In this document: positions 44,661-53,462 of the stretch, one piece after another
How positions within the stretch are numbered: position 1 is the first letter of the stretch
Layout of the letters: every line of letters begins with the position of its first letter
Source: G963678095 sp963678095
GTDB lineage: Bacteria; Bacillota; Negativicutes; Selenomonadales; Selenomonadaceae
Assembly: GCA_963678095.2 (NCBI GenBank)
Contig: OY782746.1
Location: 496,001 to 560,000, forward strand
Reading direction: 5' to 3'
Length of the DNA stretch: 64,000 bases
Position numbers and translations under genes: made by a program
The notes under the pieces: generated by a model
The model's input: only the letters and a program-made list of their open reading frames with translations
The model's database searches: none
What the model was told of the DNA's origin: nothing

Positions 44661-45521
44661 ATGGATATACGACAACTGAAATATTTTTTAGCAATTGCGG
44701 AAGAAGGACAGATTACAGCCGCCGCCCGCAGACTCCGGCTGGCCCAGCCGCCACTGAGTCAGCAGATGAAGCTGCTGGAAGAGGAACTGGGCATCCGGCT
44801 TTTTCATCGCGGCCCCCGCCATATCCGGCTGACGGACGCCGGCAAAATTCTTGCCAACCGCGCCCGCCAGATTTTGGAACTTTCCGACTCCACGCTGCGG
44901 GAAATCGACGATTTTCGCCAAGGGCTGCGGGGCACACTTCCAATCGGAACCGTTTCCTCCTCCGGCAGCATTCTGCTGAGCCCAGGAATGAAGCGATTTC
45001 ACCAGGAATTTCGCGGGGCAAAATTTGAAATTCATGAAGGCAATACCTTTACCCTGATTGAACTCCTAACAAAGGGAATCATTGAGATCGCCATCGTCCG
45101 CACGCCGTTCCAAAACGCTCTCTTTCATTGCAAGTACCTCGCTGAAGAGCCGATGATTGCGGCGATGGACGAGCATCATGACTGGAACCCAGCGGCGGCT
45201 ACCGTAAAATTAGAGGAGCTTGACCAGCGCCCCATTATTATGTACCGTCGCTTTGAACAGCTGCTTCATGAGGTATACAACCGCTACAATATCACGCCAA
45301 AAATCTTCTGCAAAAACGATGATGCCCGCACAACCCTGCTCTGGGCCAATGCTGGCATGGGCATTGCCATCGTGCCCGCTTCCGCCTTTGATCTGACAGC
45401 CCATCAAAATCTCCGGGCAAAAGTCATCGAGGAACCCGCCCTGCGCACTCGGATTACAGCCATCTGGATGAAAGATCGGTATCTTTCATCCCTTGGAGAA
45501 AAATTCATCGAGTATTTTTAA
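44661..45521 (+). CDS. LysR family transcriptional regulator
   Basis: This 286-residue protein has ATG 44661 after GGGAGG; an upstream ATG at 44592 is less well supported. The N-terminal winged helix (MDIRQLKYFLAIAEEGQI ... LAQPPLSQQMKLLEEELG) and a periplasmic-binding-like effector domain (GTLPIGTVSS ... GIIEIAIVRTPF ... GMGIAIVPAS) are complete. Divergent placement 125 bp from the ABC exporter operon is the classic LysR target layout. The ligand is unknown. Confidence 0.9.
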   Translation: MDIRQLKYFLAIAEEGQITAAARRLRLAQPPLSQQMKLLEEELGIRLFHRGPRHIRLTDAGKILANRARQILELSDSTLREIDDFRQGLRGTLPIGTVSSSGSILLSPGMKRFHQEFRGAKFEIHEGNTFTLIELLTKGIIEIAIVRTPFQNALFHCKYLAEEPMIAAMDEHHDWNPAAATVKLEELDQRPIIMYRRFEQLLHEVYNRYNITPKIFCKNDDARTTLLWANAGMGIAIVPASAFDLTAHQNLRAKVIEEPALRTRITAIWMKDRYLSSLGEKFIEYF

Positions 45522-45547
45522 ACACAGGCAACGACGCTGCAGAAAAA

Positions 45548-45640
45548 AGCAGGCACACATGTTCTGCCGTTTTTCTTCGTAAATACTATCCGCAACAAAA
45601 GCGAATCTGTTGGTTGGGAAAACACCGCTTTATAGAGATC
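45548..45640 (-). pseudogene. Decayed fragment related to the exported protein gene at 47494
   Basis: About 90 bp align without large gaps to 47558-47645 (the part encoding SKMTDPLLMRVVLMKENGST). Roughly three quarters of the bases are the same by eye. No open frame remains. It is a partial duplication or relic. Confidence 0.45.
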
Positions 45641-45703
45641 TGTAGATAATTTCGTGCTTTTTCATAAAGATAATGCCAGAGTCATTATTATACCGATAAA
45701 AAC

Positions 45704-45731
45704 AGCCACCAGCAAATACTGGTGGCTTTAG
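45704..45731 (-). terminator. Terminator of the small exported-peptide gene
   Basis: AGCCACCAG pairs with CTGGTGGCT; the minus strand continues GTTTTTATC. Confidence 0.75.
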
Positions 45732-45794
45732 GTTATTCTATATATTTGCGTTTCCCCGTTCAAAAGAACATTTTCCCTACATCGTTTAGATAAT

Positions 45795-46001
45795 TTAAGC
45801 CGATGTTGTCTTAGTCGTGACAACTGTAGTAACAACCGTAGTTGTCGTTTTGCCATTGACCGTCTTTTTCGTTGTTGTTACCGTACTGGTTTCACTTGAA
45901 CTCGTAGTCGTAGTTGAGGCTATCGCAATCCCCGATATTGCCGTTGCCTGTAAAACCAAGATTGTGCCCAATACAATGAGTAATTTAATCCTTTTTGACA
46001 T
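45795..46001 (-). CDS. Small exported Thr/Val-rich protein
   Basis: This 68-residue protein has ATG 46001 behind GGAGGTG. A signal peptide (RIKLLIVLGTILVLQATAIS) is followed by a mature part made almost only of Thr, Ser, Val and Lys, with TTVVTTVV-type repeats. The alternation of Thr and Val would favour beta strands, so a self-assembling or surface peptide is possible. No family is recognised. It has its own terminator and lies alone. Confidence 0.55.
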   Translation of the reverse strand: MSKRIKLLIVLGTILVLQATAISGIAIASTTTTSSSETSTVTTTKKTVNGKTTTTVVTTVVTTKTTSA

Positions 46002-46016
46002 AATATGCACCTCCAT

Positions 46017-46326
46017 GTTTCATTAGCATTTTTCCTTAAATTATAAAAATCCTTTTTTCATACAAATATATTTTACCACAATAATCCTTTGTAATATAGT
46101 AATTATTCCAAAGCACACTATAAAAATCATTAATTCAATCACTTCAACCAACCACTTTAGCTTATTAAAAATTAATTGCTATTTCAGTGCCCTGTTCCTA
46201 CTCTGACCCTGTATAAATTCTGCCTGGATCTCTTTTTCTTGCGCGGCCACTTCACCAAATCACCTTCGTCACTTTCACGCTTCGCTTGATCTTACCGCAC
46301 TGCTTATCATCACTTTTTTATAGCAT
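46017..46326. other. Intergenic, no gene seen
   Basis: This AT-rich stretch is the upstream region of the small exported-protein gene. I see no ORF or RNA structure that I can support. Confidence 0.4.
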
Positions 46327-46352
46327 AAAAAAAGCACCCCGCAGGATGCTTA
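46327..46352 (-). terminator. Terminator of the four-helix membrane gene
   Basis: On the minus strand AAGCATCC-TGC-GGGGTGCTT is followed by TTTTT. The same stem sequence recurs at 58282 and 58929. Confidence 0.75.
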
Positions 46353-46365
46353 GGCAAACCATATT

Positions 46366-46881
46366 CTACAAACTATTTTTTGAAAATGCCATTTTAAAAC
46401 CTAGCATCAAGACAATGCCTGTCCCTAAAAGCAACATACCAATTGATGATGCTGCCAAAAGATGTATGCCAGCCTTTACTACATGAATATCGCCTACTAC
46501 CGGAGCGCGAAAAGCTACAAGAAACCACGACATCGAATATCCTAAAGCGCCTAATCCTAAGAATATTGCTCCTACTTGCTTATAGATGGCTTTTGCTTTA
46601 AAATTCGTCAATACGAGCATTAGGATTAACGTAGCTGTCCCAATTGCTGCTGCATGCATATGTGCTCTTTGCAACATTTTCCATGATTGATTTACAATAG
46701 CCGTAATATTTTGTGGATCATTATGGTAAATTGTAGTCAACCCAGGTTGCGCTAGACCTTGCCAATAGTCTTTAATTTGCGGCTCTATACCGCCCATGGA
46801 AGCACCTAAAACAAATCCAAACAAGATTGTAAGAACTGCTAATACTACTCCCCATTTAATATCATTCATTTTTTCTTCCAT
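46366..46881 (-). CDS. Four-helix membrane protein
   Basis: This 171-residue protein starts at ATG 46881 after GGGAGGGTG. Four hydrophobic helices are clear. The second begins with a conserved-looking histidine pair (RAHMHAAAIGTATLIL), and another histidine lies at AGIHLLAASS. The spaced histidines in membrane helices could bind haem or metal. I do not recognise a named family. It is monocistronic. Confidence 0.6.
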   Translation of the reverse strand: MEEKMNDIKWGVVLAVLTILFGFVLGASMGGIEPQIKDYWQGLAQPGLTTIYHNDPQNITAIVNQSWKMLQRAHMHAAAIGTATLILMLVLTNFKAKAIYKQVGAIFLGLGALGYSMSWFLVAFRAPVVGDIHVVKAGIHLLAASSIGMLLLGTGIVLMLGFKMAFSKNSL

Positions 46882-47419
46882 TTATTATCACCCTCCCAAT
46901 AAACCATAATAAATATTCATGAAAATATTGTGAATGATCCAACCCGCTATATGCTTTAAACTATTATTTAATCAGCTTATTTTACCTAGTGGTCTTCGCT
47001 AAACAAAAAAACCATTGGTTTGATTTATACAAAACATTAAGTGCCTGTGTTTTAAAATCGTTATATTCAGCCTAGTCGTTATTCTTTGAGTTCAGACCGT
47101 GTTACTTGTATTGGAGTGCGTACCTGTCTGACAATCCGTTGGTTATACCAACATCAAAATTTGATTTTCCAGGAAAACCCTCTCCGTCAAGGGATTCCTT
47201 GGGACTAATTACGCCTATAAATTAATAACAGTCCTTAATCCTAAATAGCGCTTTTGATAATACTTGTCCATTATACTAAAGTACAGTCTTTTGTAGATTC
47301 ACACCATCACTTCACAATTTTGTATAAATATATAGTTCAAAGACTTTTCAAAGACTGTGCGCCTACAATAACATTGCATCCTAGAAAATCATCAAGACCT
47401 AGGGCATTTGGTTCTTTCC
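46882..47419. other. Intergenic region, no supported gene
   Basis: It holds the promoter of the membrane gene at its left end. Between about 47120 and 47215 a short minus-strand stretch (SPKESLDGEGFPGKS) looks protein-like and may be another decayed gene, but the case is weak. Confidence 0.35.
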
Positions 47420-47474
47420 CGAATAGCCCCAATAAAAGAGCACTCCAACAGGAGTGCTTTTTTATTGGGGCTAT
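47420..47474 (-). terminator. Long hairpin terminator after the exported protein gene
   Basis: AATAGCCCCAATAAAA/TTTTATTGGGGCTAT encloses GCACTCC/GGAGTGC. It is one of the longest stems in the window. Confidence 0.85.
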
Positions 47475-47493
47475 ATATTTCAAAACAAAGATT

Positions 47494-47961
47494 TTATTTA
47501 AAAGGATTCGGATCCGTTTTCCCCACCAATTCCAATTGATTAAACCACAGACCAGCCACACACGTGCTGCCGTTTTCCTTCATAAGCACCACCCGCATCA
47601 AAAGCGGATCTGTCATTTTGGAAAATGTCGCTTTATAGTTAACAATCACATATCCTTCGCGCAGTTCAATACTTATTACTTCTTTTTCTTTACAATCGCC
47701 AAATTTTTCTTTTAAATCACTTGTCATTTTCTTAAATGCCGCCTGCGAAAATGCCGCCTTCATCTTTACACTGTTATTGCTCTGAAAGCTATTATAATCC
47801 GCCTCGTTAATGGCTTTCATTATTTGCCCGGCAAAAGGGTCTGCCACCCGTTCTATATTTTTTTCATACTGCCAAAAATCAGCCGGCTCTGCCGCATAGG
47901 CGGCATTCCCCCACAAACAACACAGCAAACCGATAAAGGACATCATGATTATCTTTTTCAA
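47494..47961 (-). CDS. Small exported protein (DUF3887-like)
   Basis: This protein has about 155 residues. TTG 47961 is chosen because GGTGGAG lies 6 nt upstream; other frames reach 47973. It has a signal peptide (KKIIMMSFIGLLCCLWGNAAYA) and a compact mature domain with an alpha helix (FAGQIMKAINEADYNSF) and antiparallel strands (YVIVNYKATFSKM, LLMRVVLMKENG). It resembles DUF3887/NTF2-like exported proteins of unknown function. A decayed partial copy lies at 45548. Confidence 0.6.
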   Translation of the reverse strand: MKKIIMMSFIGLLCCLWGNAAYAAEPADFWQYEKNIERVADPFAGQIMKAINEADYNSFQSNNSVKMKAAFSQAAFKKMTSDLKEKFGDCKEKEVISIELREGYVIVNYKATFSKMTDPLLMRVVLMKENGSTCVAGLWFNQLELVGKTDPNPFK

Positions 47962-47973
47962 ATACATCTCCAC

Positions 47974-48423
47974 CTTTTACATTTTTAACTATTTTTTTCA
48001 GCTTTTTAAATAATTTCTCTATGGACTTTAGATTTCCCTTTACTATAATATACTCAATTTCCTTTTTATTGTAAATTTTTATGCTTATTATATTTATCAT
48101 TCTTCTATTTAAAAAGCCAAAAATCATTTTTTAAAATCAACTCGTTTTTATATAAATTATATAGCTTTTTAACCCTATTTTTTCTTCAATTGTTTCAGCC
48201 TTACAAGAAAACATTGCACAAAGTGTATGTAAAATGGATCTGATATGCTAAAACATTCAGTTTCCACCCCTTTGCGTTCTATTTTAGAAAAAAGTTTATT
48301 TCTGAATCAGAAACCATTATAATTAAGGGAGTTTGGTTATAAAACTATTAGAACCATGATGATCTGTAATGATTGTTACCCATTACAAAGAAGAGTTAAA
48401 ATTATTTGAGAAGCCTGTATATT
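47974..48423. other. AT-rich intergenic, no gene seen
   Basis: No ORF or RNA is supported between the exported protein gene and the hairpin at 48424. Confidence 0.35.
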
Positions 48424-48455
48424 AAATAGGGCAGAAGATATCTCCTGCCCTATTT
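48424..48455. terminator. Hairpin AAATAGGGCAG / CTGCCCTATTT
   Basis: It is an 11-bp stem with a weak T tail and no gene directly upstream on either strand. It may end a lost gene or a small RNA. Confidence 0.35.
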
Positions 48456-48573
48456 ATAAACCTATTCATGCAAGACACGTAAGGCCTTTGGGATTTATGT
48501 AAGTCGAAAGTGAATAGGTTTTTATTTTATCAAAACCACATTTACCAATTATCCTTTGGAAAGGGTTTTACTA

Positions 48574-49362
48574 ATGATTTCTATTTTGCGTAAAATTTTT
48601 CAACCACTTGAAAAATATGTTGTGATTTATAATATTTTTATGGCACTTCTCTCTGTAGGCATCGTTGTGCTATTAATAATCGATGCTACAGATAATATGT
48701 CTGATTCGGCGATGCCGGCCTCAGACATATTCGATAAAATTGTATGGATTATTTTTACTATTGATTATGTAACTCGTTTTTTAATTTCTGAAAATAAGCG
48801 ACGTTTTTTTCTTAATAATATAATAGATCTCATCGCAATTTTACCATTTAATATTTTATTTCAAGGGTTTCGAGCCGCACGGCTGCTAAAGCTAATATAC
48901 ATGCTGAGAGCTTTTGCTTATCTAAACCGTGCTTATAAACGGATTTGTACTGTTTTAAAAACAAATGACTTTGATCACGTTATATGGTTCACCTGTTGCA
49001 CGATTTTTATCGGGGCTATTTCAATTGCCTACACCGATGATATGAGCATGGGCGATGCTCTCTGGTGGTCATTTGTTACAACGACTACGGTTGGCTATGG
49101 TGACATCGCTCCACAATCACTTGGCGGCAGAATAATTGCTGTTTTTCTGATGATCATAGGTATTGGATTTTTGAGTACACTAACCAGTACCATATCAACC
49201 TTTTTTATAAGCAAAACTGAAAGATCTAGTAGTTACGCAGATGATGAAATATCTCTTGCAATCAATAAATTAAATCATTTTAATGATCTTTCTGTAGAGG
49301 ATTTAGACCACATGCACCGCGTCCTAGTTACTTTAAAAGAAACTAATATGGATAGAAAATAA
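48574..49362 (+). CDS. Voltage-gated-type potassium channel
   Basis: This 262-residue protein has ATG 48574 after GGAAAGGG. It has six-helix topology: S1-S3 in residues 18-95, an S4-like arginine helix (RAARLLKLIYMLRAF), then the pore with the selectivity filter TTTTVGYGD and the S6 helix (IIAVFLMIIGIGFLSTLTST). A short helical cytoplasmic tail follows. It would conduct potassium across the inner membrane, tetrameric by family. It is followed by a DUF4236 gene in the same direction. Confidence 0.9.
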   Translation: MISILRKIFQPLEKYVVIYNIFMALLSVGIVVLLIIDATDNMSDSAMPASDIFDKIVWIIFTIDYVTRFLISENKRRFFLNNIIDLIAILPFNILFQGFRAARLLKLIYMLRAFAYLNRAYKRICTVLKTNDFDHVIWFTCCTIFIGAISIAYTDDMSMGDALWWSFVTTTTVGYGDIAPQSLGGRIIAVFLMIIGIGFLSTLTSTISTFFISKTERSSSYADDEISLAINKLNHFNDLSVEDLDHMHRVLVTLKETNMDRK

Positions 49363-49416
49363 GCCTTTATATTTCAAACTTATGTAAAATTTAATCTTTC
49401 ACAAGGATGTGATTAA

Positions 49417-50223
49417 ATGGGATGGCGTTTTCACAAATCATTTAAACTATTTCCAGGGGTTCGAGTTAATGTTGGGAAAAAAAGAATATCCAGCCTTTCT
49501 GTTGGCCCACGCGGAGCAAAACTAAATATTAACAAGAAAGGGACCAAGTTGACTACCAGCATTCCCGGAACAGGAATCTCTCATACTACACAACTCACGC
49601 AACGTTTAGATGTTCCCTCTGGCAAGAGCTCTACGGTCTGTCCGTTCTGCGCTCATCATATGCGAAAGGCTTGGGATAACTGCCCTAAATGCAAGCAGGC
49701 CTTGATAAAAAATATTACACCAGAACCTGCACGGCCCCCGGAATCCCCTATTATTGATACGGAGGATAAGGAAATAAACTCGACTCCACTTATCCCTGCA
49801 GCTAAGAAAACAGTTCCACCTTCTAAAGGTGCTAGTTGTTTAGGGTATCTAGTAATTGTCATTATACTGTCGCTTATAAGTTCTTGCTTATTTGGCGGTG
49901 ACAATTCAAAAAAAGGAGCTGCTGCCCCCTCGTCTACATCTTCAGTCGCAACAACATCAATACCAACGCCCGCACCAGTCGCTACTGCTACACAAAAAAC
50001 GCAAGAGGCGCCCCCACCAGCTAAACCTGCCACAAATGAAAAAGCATATTATGGGGCCGGGCCTAATGGCGAGGGTATAAAAGGACATATAGATAAAAAG
50101 AAAGGCACCATGATTTATCATTTACCCGGAGATCCATATTACGGCCGAACAACTCATGTTTCACAGTGGTTTTTCACCGAAAAAGAAGCCCAATCCGCTG
50201 GGTATAGGCACATTTATCATTAA
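49417..50223 (+). CDS. DUF4236 / zinc-ribbon / sunset-domain membrane protein
   Basis: This 268-residue protein has a DUF4236 domain at residues 1-55 (MGWRFHKSFKLFPGVRVNVG). A zinc ribbon (CPFCAHHMRKAWDNCPKC) and one membrane helix (LGYLVIVIILSLISSCLFGG) follow, then a Thr/Pro/Ala-rich linker. The C-terminal domain (IKGHIDKKKGTMIYHLPGDP ... FFTEKEAQSAGYR) matches the sunset-type module common in exported proteins. The N-terminal part should be cytoplasmic and the C-terminal part outside. The function is unknown. Confidence 0.75.
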   Translation: MGWRFHKSFKLFPGVRVNVGKKRISSLSVGPRGAKLNINKKGTKLTTSIPGTGISHTTQLTQRLDVPSGKSSTVCPFCAHHMRKAWDNCPKCKQALIKNITPEPARPPESPIIDTEDKEINSTPLIPAAKKTVPPSKGASCLGYLVIVIILSLISSCLFGGDNSKKGAAAPSSTSSVATTSIPTPAPVATATQKTQEAPPPAKPATNEKAYYGAGPNGEGIKGHIDKKKGTMIYHLPGDPYYGRTTHVSQWFFTEKEAQSAGYRHIYH

Positions 50224-50280
50224 TACAGCAACAGCAATACACCTCTTAGTACATAAAATATTATTTAGGAGATGATTTAT

Positions 50281-50541
50281 TTGGATCAAAAAATCTGCCA
50301 AAGTTGCGGGATGCCCCTATCTGAAAAAAACATCATCGCAACAAATAAAGATGGATCTTTAACCCAGGATTATTGTATTTATTGCTATAAGGACGGAAAC
50401 TTTACAGAACCCGATATCACAATGCAAGAAATGGCGGATGTATGCGTCCACTATATGACAAATGACGAGCATGGATTTGATGAGAAAACCGCTCGAAAAA
50501 TAATGACTGAACTTCTACCAAAATTAAATCGTTGGAAATAA
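50281..50541 (+). CDS. Zinc-ribbon protein (Zn_ribbon_2 type)
   Basis: This 86-residue protein uses TTG 50281, because AGGAG touches the alternative ATG 50272 but is 9 nt from TTG. CQSCGMPL ... YCIYCYKDG forms a zinc site; FTEPDITMQEMADVCVHYMT is typical of this small family, often annotated as a putative transcriptional cofactor. It is followed by a terminator. Confidence 0.8.
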   Translation: MDQKICQSCGMPLSEKNIIATNKDGSLTQDYCIYCYKDGNFTEPDITMQEMADVCVHYMTNDEHGFDEKTARKIMTELLPKLNRWK

Positions 50542-50573
50542 TATCCTGTAAAATCATTCGATTCGTATGAAAA

Positions 50574-50602
50574 AGCCGCCTCTTTTCAGAGGCGGTAAAA
50601 AT
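50574..50602 (+). terminator. Terminator after the zinc-ribbon gene
   Basis: CCGCCTCT/AGAGGCGG has a TTTC loop and is followed by TAAAAATAA. The stem is strong; the T run is poor. Confidence 0.6.
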
Positions 50603-50672
50603 AAATTTCACAGCAGAACATATGTGCTAAAAGAGGCCTATTGATAGCCTATTTTTACAAGAAAAATAATAA

Positions 50673-51100
50673 TTGGTCTTATCGTATGGATGCCTGACTA
50701 GATTGGATATCCGGAGTTCACAACCCGCCCGGATGATTTTCAAAAAAGCACGTGAGTTCAACCTTATAAAAACAGACCCAACCGAATTCGCCCGCCTTCC
50801 ACGCAAACAGATTTCCATTGAAAATGTTTTAAGTACCGTTGCTAAATATCTAGAGAAAATGATCTGCGTTCATTCTTAGCTGCCGCACATGAAAGCGGGC
50901 TCATTGGCGACTACGCCGCTTTTATGTTACTTGCCTATACAGGTATAAGGGTTGGAGAACTTGCGGCGCTTACGTGGCAAGACATTGATTTTGACGAACA
51001 TACTATTTCCATAACAAAGACTTTGTTACAATCCAACAAATCGTTCTTTAGAATATATCTTATTACCACCCAAAACCACGAAGTCTATATGACCCATTGA
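50673..51100 (+). pseudogene. Tyrosine recombinase (integrase) relic
   Basis: The first frame (to 50879) has the core-binding helices (RMIFKKAREFNLIKTDPTEF). After a frameshift near 50860 the second frame reads ENDLRSFLAAAHESG then YTGIRVGELAALTWQDIDFD. That block holds the first catalytic Arg of phage-type integrases. It breaks off before the H-x-x-R and Tyr motifs. It is a dead remnant of an integrated element, probably the same one that brought the neighbouring accessory genes. Confidence 0.7.
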
Positions 51101-51213
51101 TACTGATCCAATTGTATTTGCTGCTCTTGATATTTGCACATAATGAAAGACAAGAAAAAAGATGCCTCACAAAAGTTCGCAAAACTATTGCAAGGCACCT
51201 CCTTGTAAAAACG

Positions 51214-51255
51214 AAAATCCTCCAGAGAACGTGGCGCTCTGGAGGATTTCTTTTT
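51214..51255 (+). terminator. Terminator-like hairpin downstream of the integrase relic
   Basis: AAATCCTCCAGAG pairs with CTCTGGAGGATTT, followed by CTTTTT. Confidence 0.7.
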
Positions 51256-51597
51256 AATTAAGTCGTGGGGCTTAATTAAATATACATTTTATACGTTTGT
51301 TTGTACAGGTTTAAGTCTGCGAACCTGCATAAAACTTCATACGACTAGGCTTTTAAGGCCTTATTACATCATGCCCGGCATATAATTTGACTTTGTAACA
51401 CTTTTTGTTATTTGGCAAGAATACAGTAAAAACAAGGCATTGGCACCATTATTAATGTTCTGTTGATTGCTTTAAAAATACTGAAAATATCTATTATGTG
51501 CACTTTTTGTGCAGGTGAGTGTCCTGTTTCATCTCAGTATTAGTATACAACGTGTCCAAAATTAGCATTTCGAGAACTGAGAAACCCTATTTAATGT
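51256..51597. other. Non-coding flank of the IS5-type element
   Basis: It holds an AATTAAG/CTTAATT palindrome at 51255-51276 and the presumed left end of the transposon. ATTATGTGCACT near 51494 is a weak inverted match to ATAATGTGTACT near 53150, but the IS ends are not certain. Confidence 0.35.
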
Positions 51598-53034
51598 CTA
51601 CTGCGCAAAAGCGATTTTTTGAGAATCCTTCCATTGGAAGCTCCCCCAAAATGCCTGTACGATGTTTATTACCAATTTTAAAATTTGAGCGCACTGAAGC
51701 TTGCTCAGATTCAATGCCAAAATCGACAATGCGATTACCGTTTGCGTTGTTTCCTTCAAATAGGTTCGGATTTTTCCCAATCCAAACCGTCGTTTTGCTA
51801 GACTGAAGGCTCGCTCTACTTCAACTCGATCGCAAATATCTTCATATTCCGTTTTTCTGTCTCGCACAGCATCGTTCTTCGGTCGTCCAAGCGCCGGGCC
51901 GGAAAGCCGTATCCCTTTCTCTTTGCAATAGGCTAGATTTCCTCGATTCCGGTAGATTTTATCTGCCAGCACTCGTTCGGGATATCTTCCATAACGAGCA
52001 TAGTAGTGTTCGACTTCCATTTGCAATAGTTCGCTTTCATTGTATGCTTCAAAGCTTTGCTGTTCCAGACGCACTACTCCATCAACTACACTAATATCTA
52101 GTTTCACCCCGAATTCTGTGGGTGCTTTTGCTTTTCCACGGACAATAGGCCGCAAATATGGCTGCCTTAGATTCACAATCCTCTGGCTCACGCTATGCAC
52201 TTTATGATCATACATGTATTTTTGCTGTTCATAAAGTTTTGCGATAACTTCTAGCTGCCGCTGATATTTTTCGGCAAGTGGTCTTCCATCCTGACGGAGT
52301 ATTGCAACGATCTTTTCATTGCGGGAAATATACTGTAACTGTTGACGTACTGCCTTGCGTATTTTCTTTGCACTATTTTTCTTGCTGCGGGCGATGCTCA
52401 AATACTGTTTTCTTGCATTTTGGCGATACATTCGAGGTTTCTTACCATCTTCCGGAGTATACAGAACATCCACGATCTTCTCAAGCTTTTCACGCGCTTC
52501 GTTGAGCAGTTCAACATCTCTTGGATATTTAATCTGCGATGGCGCACAGGTTGCATCAACGATGAGTGTTCCTTTATTGGAAGGTGGTTGTGGCTTGTCA
52601 TCATCTTTGTGGTCTTCTTCTGCTTTACGTTTGGCTTCCATTTTACGGATGATCTGTTCATTGATTGCTTCCAGCTTTTCTGGTGTTAGCCGCTTACGAA
52701 ACCGTACCATGGCCGATGGATCAAAGGGTGCCTTGTATTCATATCCTGGCAACCCGCAGAAATATTGCAAGTATGGATTTTCTTTGATCTGCTCGGCGGT
52801 TTCTTCATCTGAGTACCCGTATTCAATCTGAATGAGCAACGCGCCCAAAGCCATCCGGGCTGGTTTTGCAATATGGCCTTTAAATCCTTTGAAAAGTTTT
52901 GCATACTCTGTTTCGATTTCATCCCATGAAATTAATTCTGCTTTTTTGACCCAGCGATTCGCTGAATTCATATGCATTCCAATAGGTTGGTTAAAATCTT
53001 CAAATGTCATCTGTTTGGAAGGTATTTTATACAT
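51598..53034 (-). CDS. IS5/IS1182-type transposase
   Basis: This protein has about 478 residues from ATG 53034 (AGGTG 6 nt upstream); the frame reaches 53076. The N-terminal DUF772-like domain (YGYSDEETAEQIKENPYLQY) is followed by the DDE catalytic core: Asp in GTLIVDATCAPS, Asp in VLADKIYRNRGN and Glu in VEVERAFSLAKRRFG. The gene is intact. It lies between the dead integrase and a decayed small gene, and its presence helps explain the rearranged neighbourhood. Confidence 0.9.
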   Translation of the reverse strand: MYKIPSKQMTFEDFNQPIGMHMNSANRWVKKAELISWDEIETEYAKLFKGFKGHIAKPARMALGALLIQIEYGYSDEETAEQIKENPYLQYFCGLPGYEYKAPFDPSAMVRFRKRLTPEKLEAINEQIIRKMEAKRKAEEDHKDDDKPQPPSNKGTLIVDATCAPSQIKYPRDVELLNEAREKLEKIVDVLYTPEDGKKPRMYRQNARKQYLSIARSKKNSAKKIRKAVRQQLQYISRNEKIVAILRQDGRPLAEKYQRQLEVIAKLYEQQKYMYDHKVHSVSQRIVNLRQPYLRPIVRGKAKAPTEFGVKLDISVVDGVVRLEQQSFEAYNESELLQMEVEHYYARYGRYPERVLADKIYRNRGNLAYCKEKGIRLSGPALGRPKNDAVRDRKTEYEDICDRVEVERAFSLAKRRFGLGKIRTYLKETTQTVIALSILALNLSKLQCAQILKLVINIVQAFWGSFQWKDSQKIAFAQ

Positions 53035-53168
53035 TTTCATCACCTGCGTGCAAGGTTTTTGAGCATTTTCCCGCAATACTCATGCACTTATTATACGCCT
53101 TATTGGCTTTGAATTCAGCTATTATGCGCCTTTTGGCTTTGTGCAGTACACATTATTTAACAAGTGAC

Positions 53169-53421
53169 TTAATATGTTTTTACTAGTTCCATTGTGAAGT
53201 ACAGCTGCAGTGGCCTTTTTTGTTTGACAAGCGCCATATCTCTTTTTAAGCAACCGCAACTTTTGACATTGCCCGATTGCAGACGGGCTGTAGAAACTAT
53301 GACTTGATTGCCACAATCACATTGGGCAGAGCCATTGGATCTGACCATGTTTGCTACCAACTTCGCACACGACTACAAGACGCACAAAACGATGGTCTGT
53401 TAAGTTTAATTTTGCTGGCAT
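53169..53421 (-). pseudogene. Frameshifted CDCG-motif small protein, copy 1
   Basis: ATG 53421 opens MPAKLNLTDHRFVRLVVVCE. After a frameshift near 53345 the sequence continues as QCDCGNQVIVSTARLQSGNV then KSCGCLKRDM. This small Cys-rich protein (two CxC pairs, zinc-binding by look) is widespread near phages and transposons. A second decayed copy lies at 55777. Confidence 0.55.
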
Positions 53422-53462
53422 AATGTCACCTACATTCTGTTTCTTAGGATTCCATATATGTC

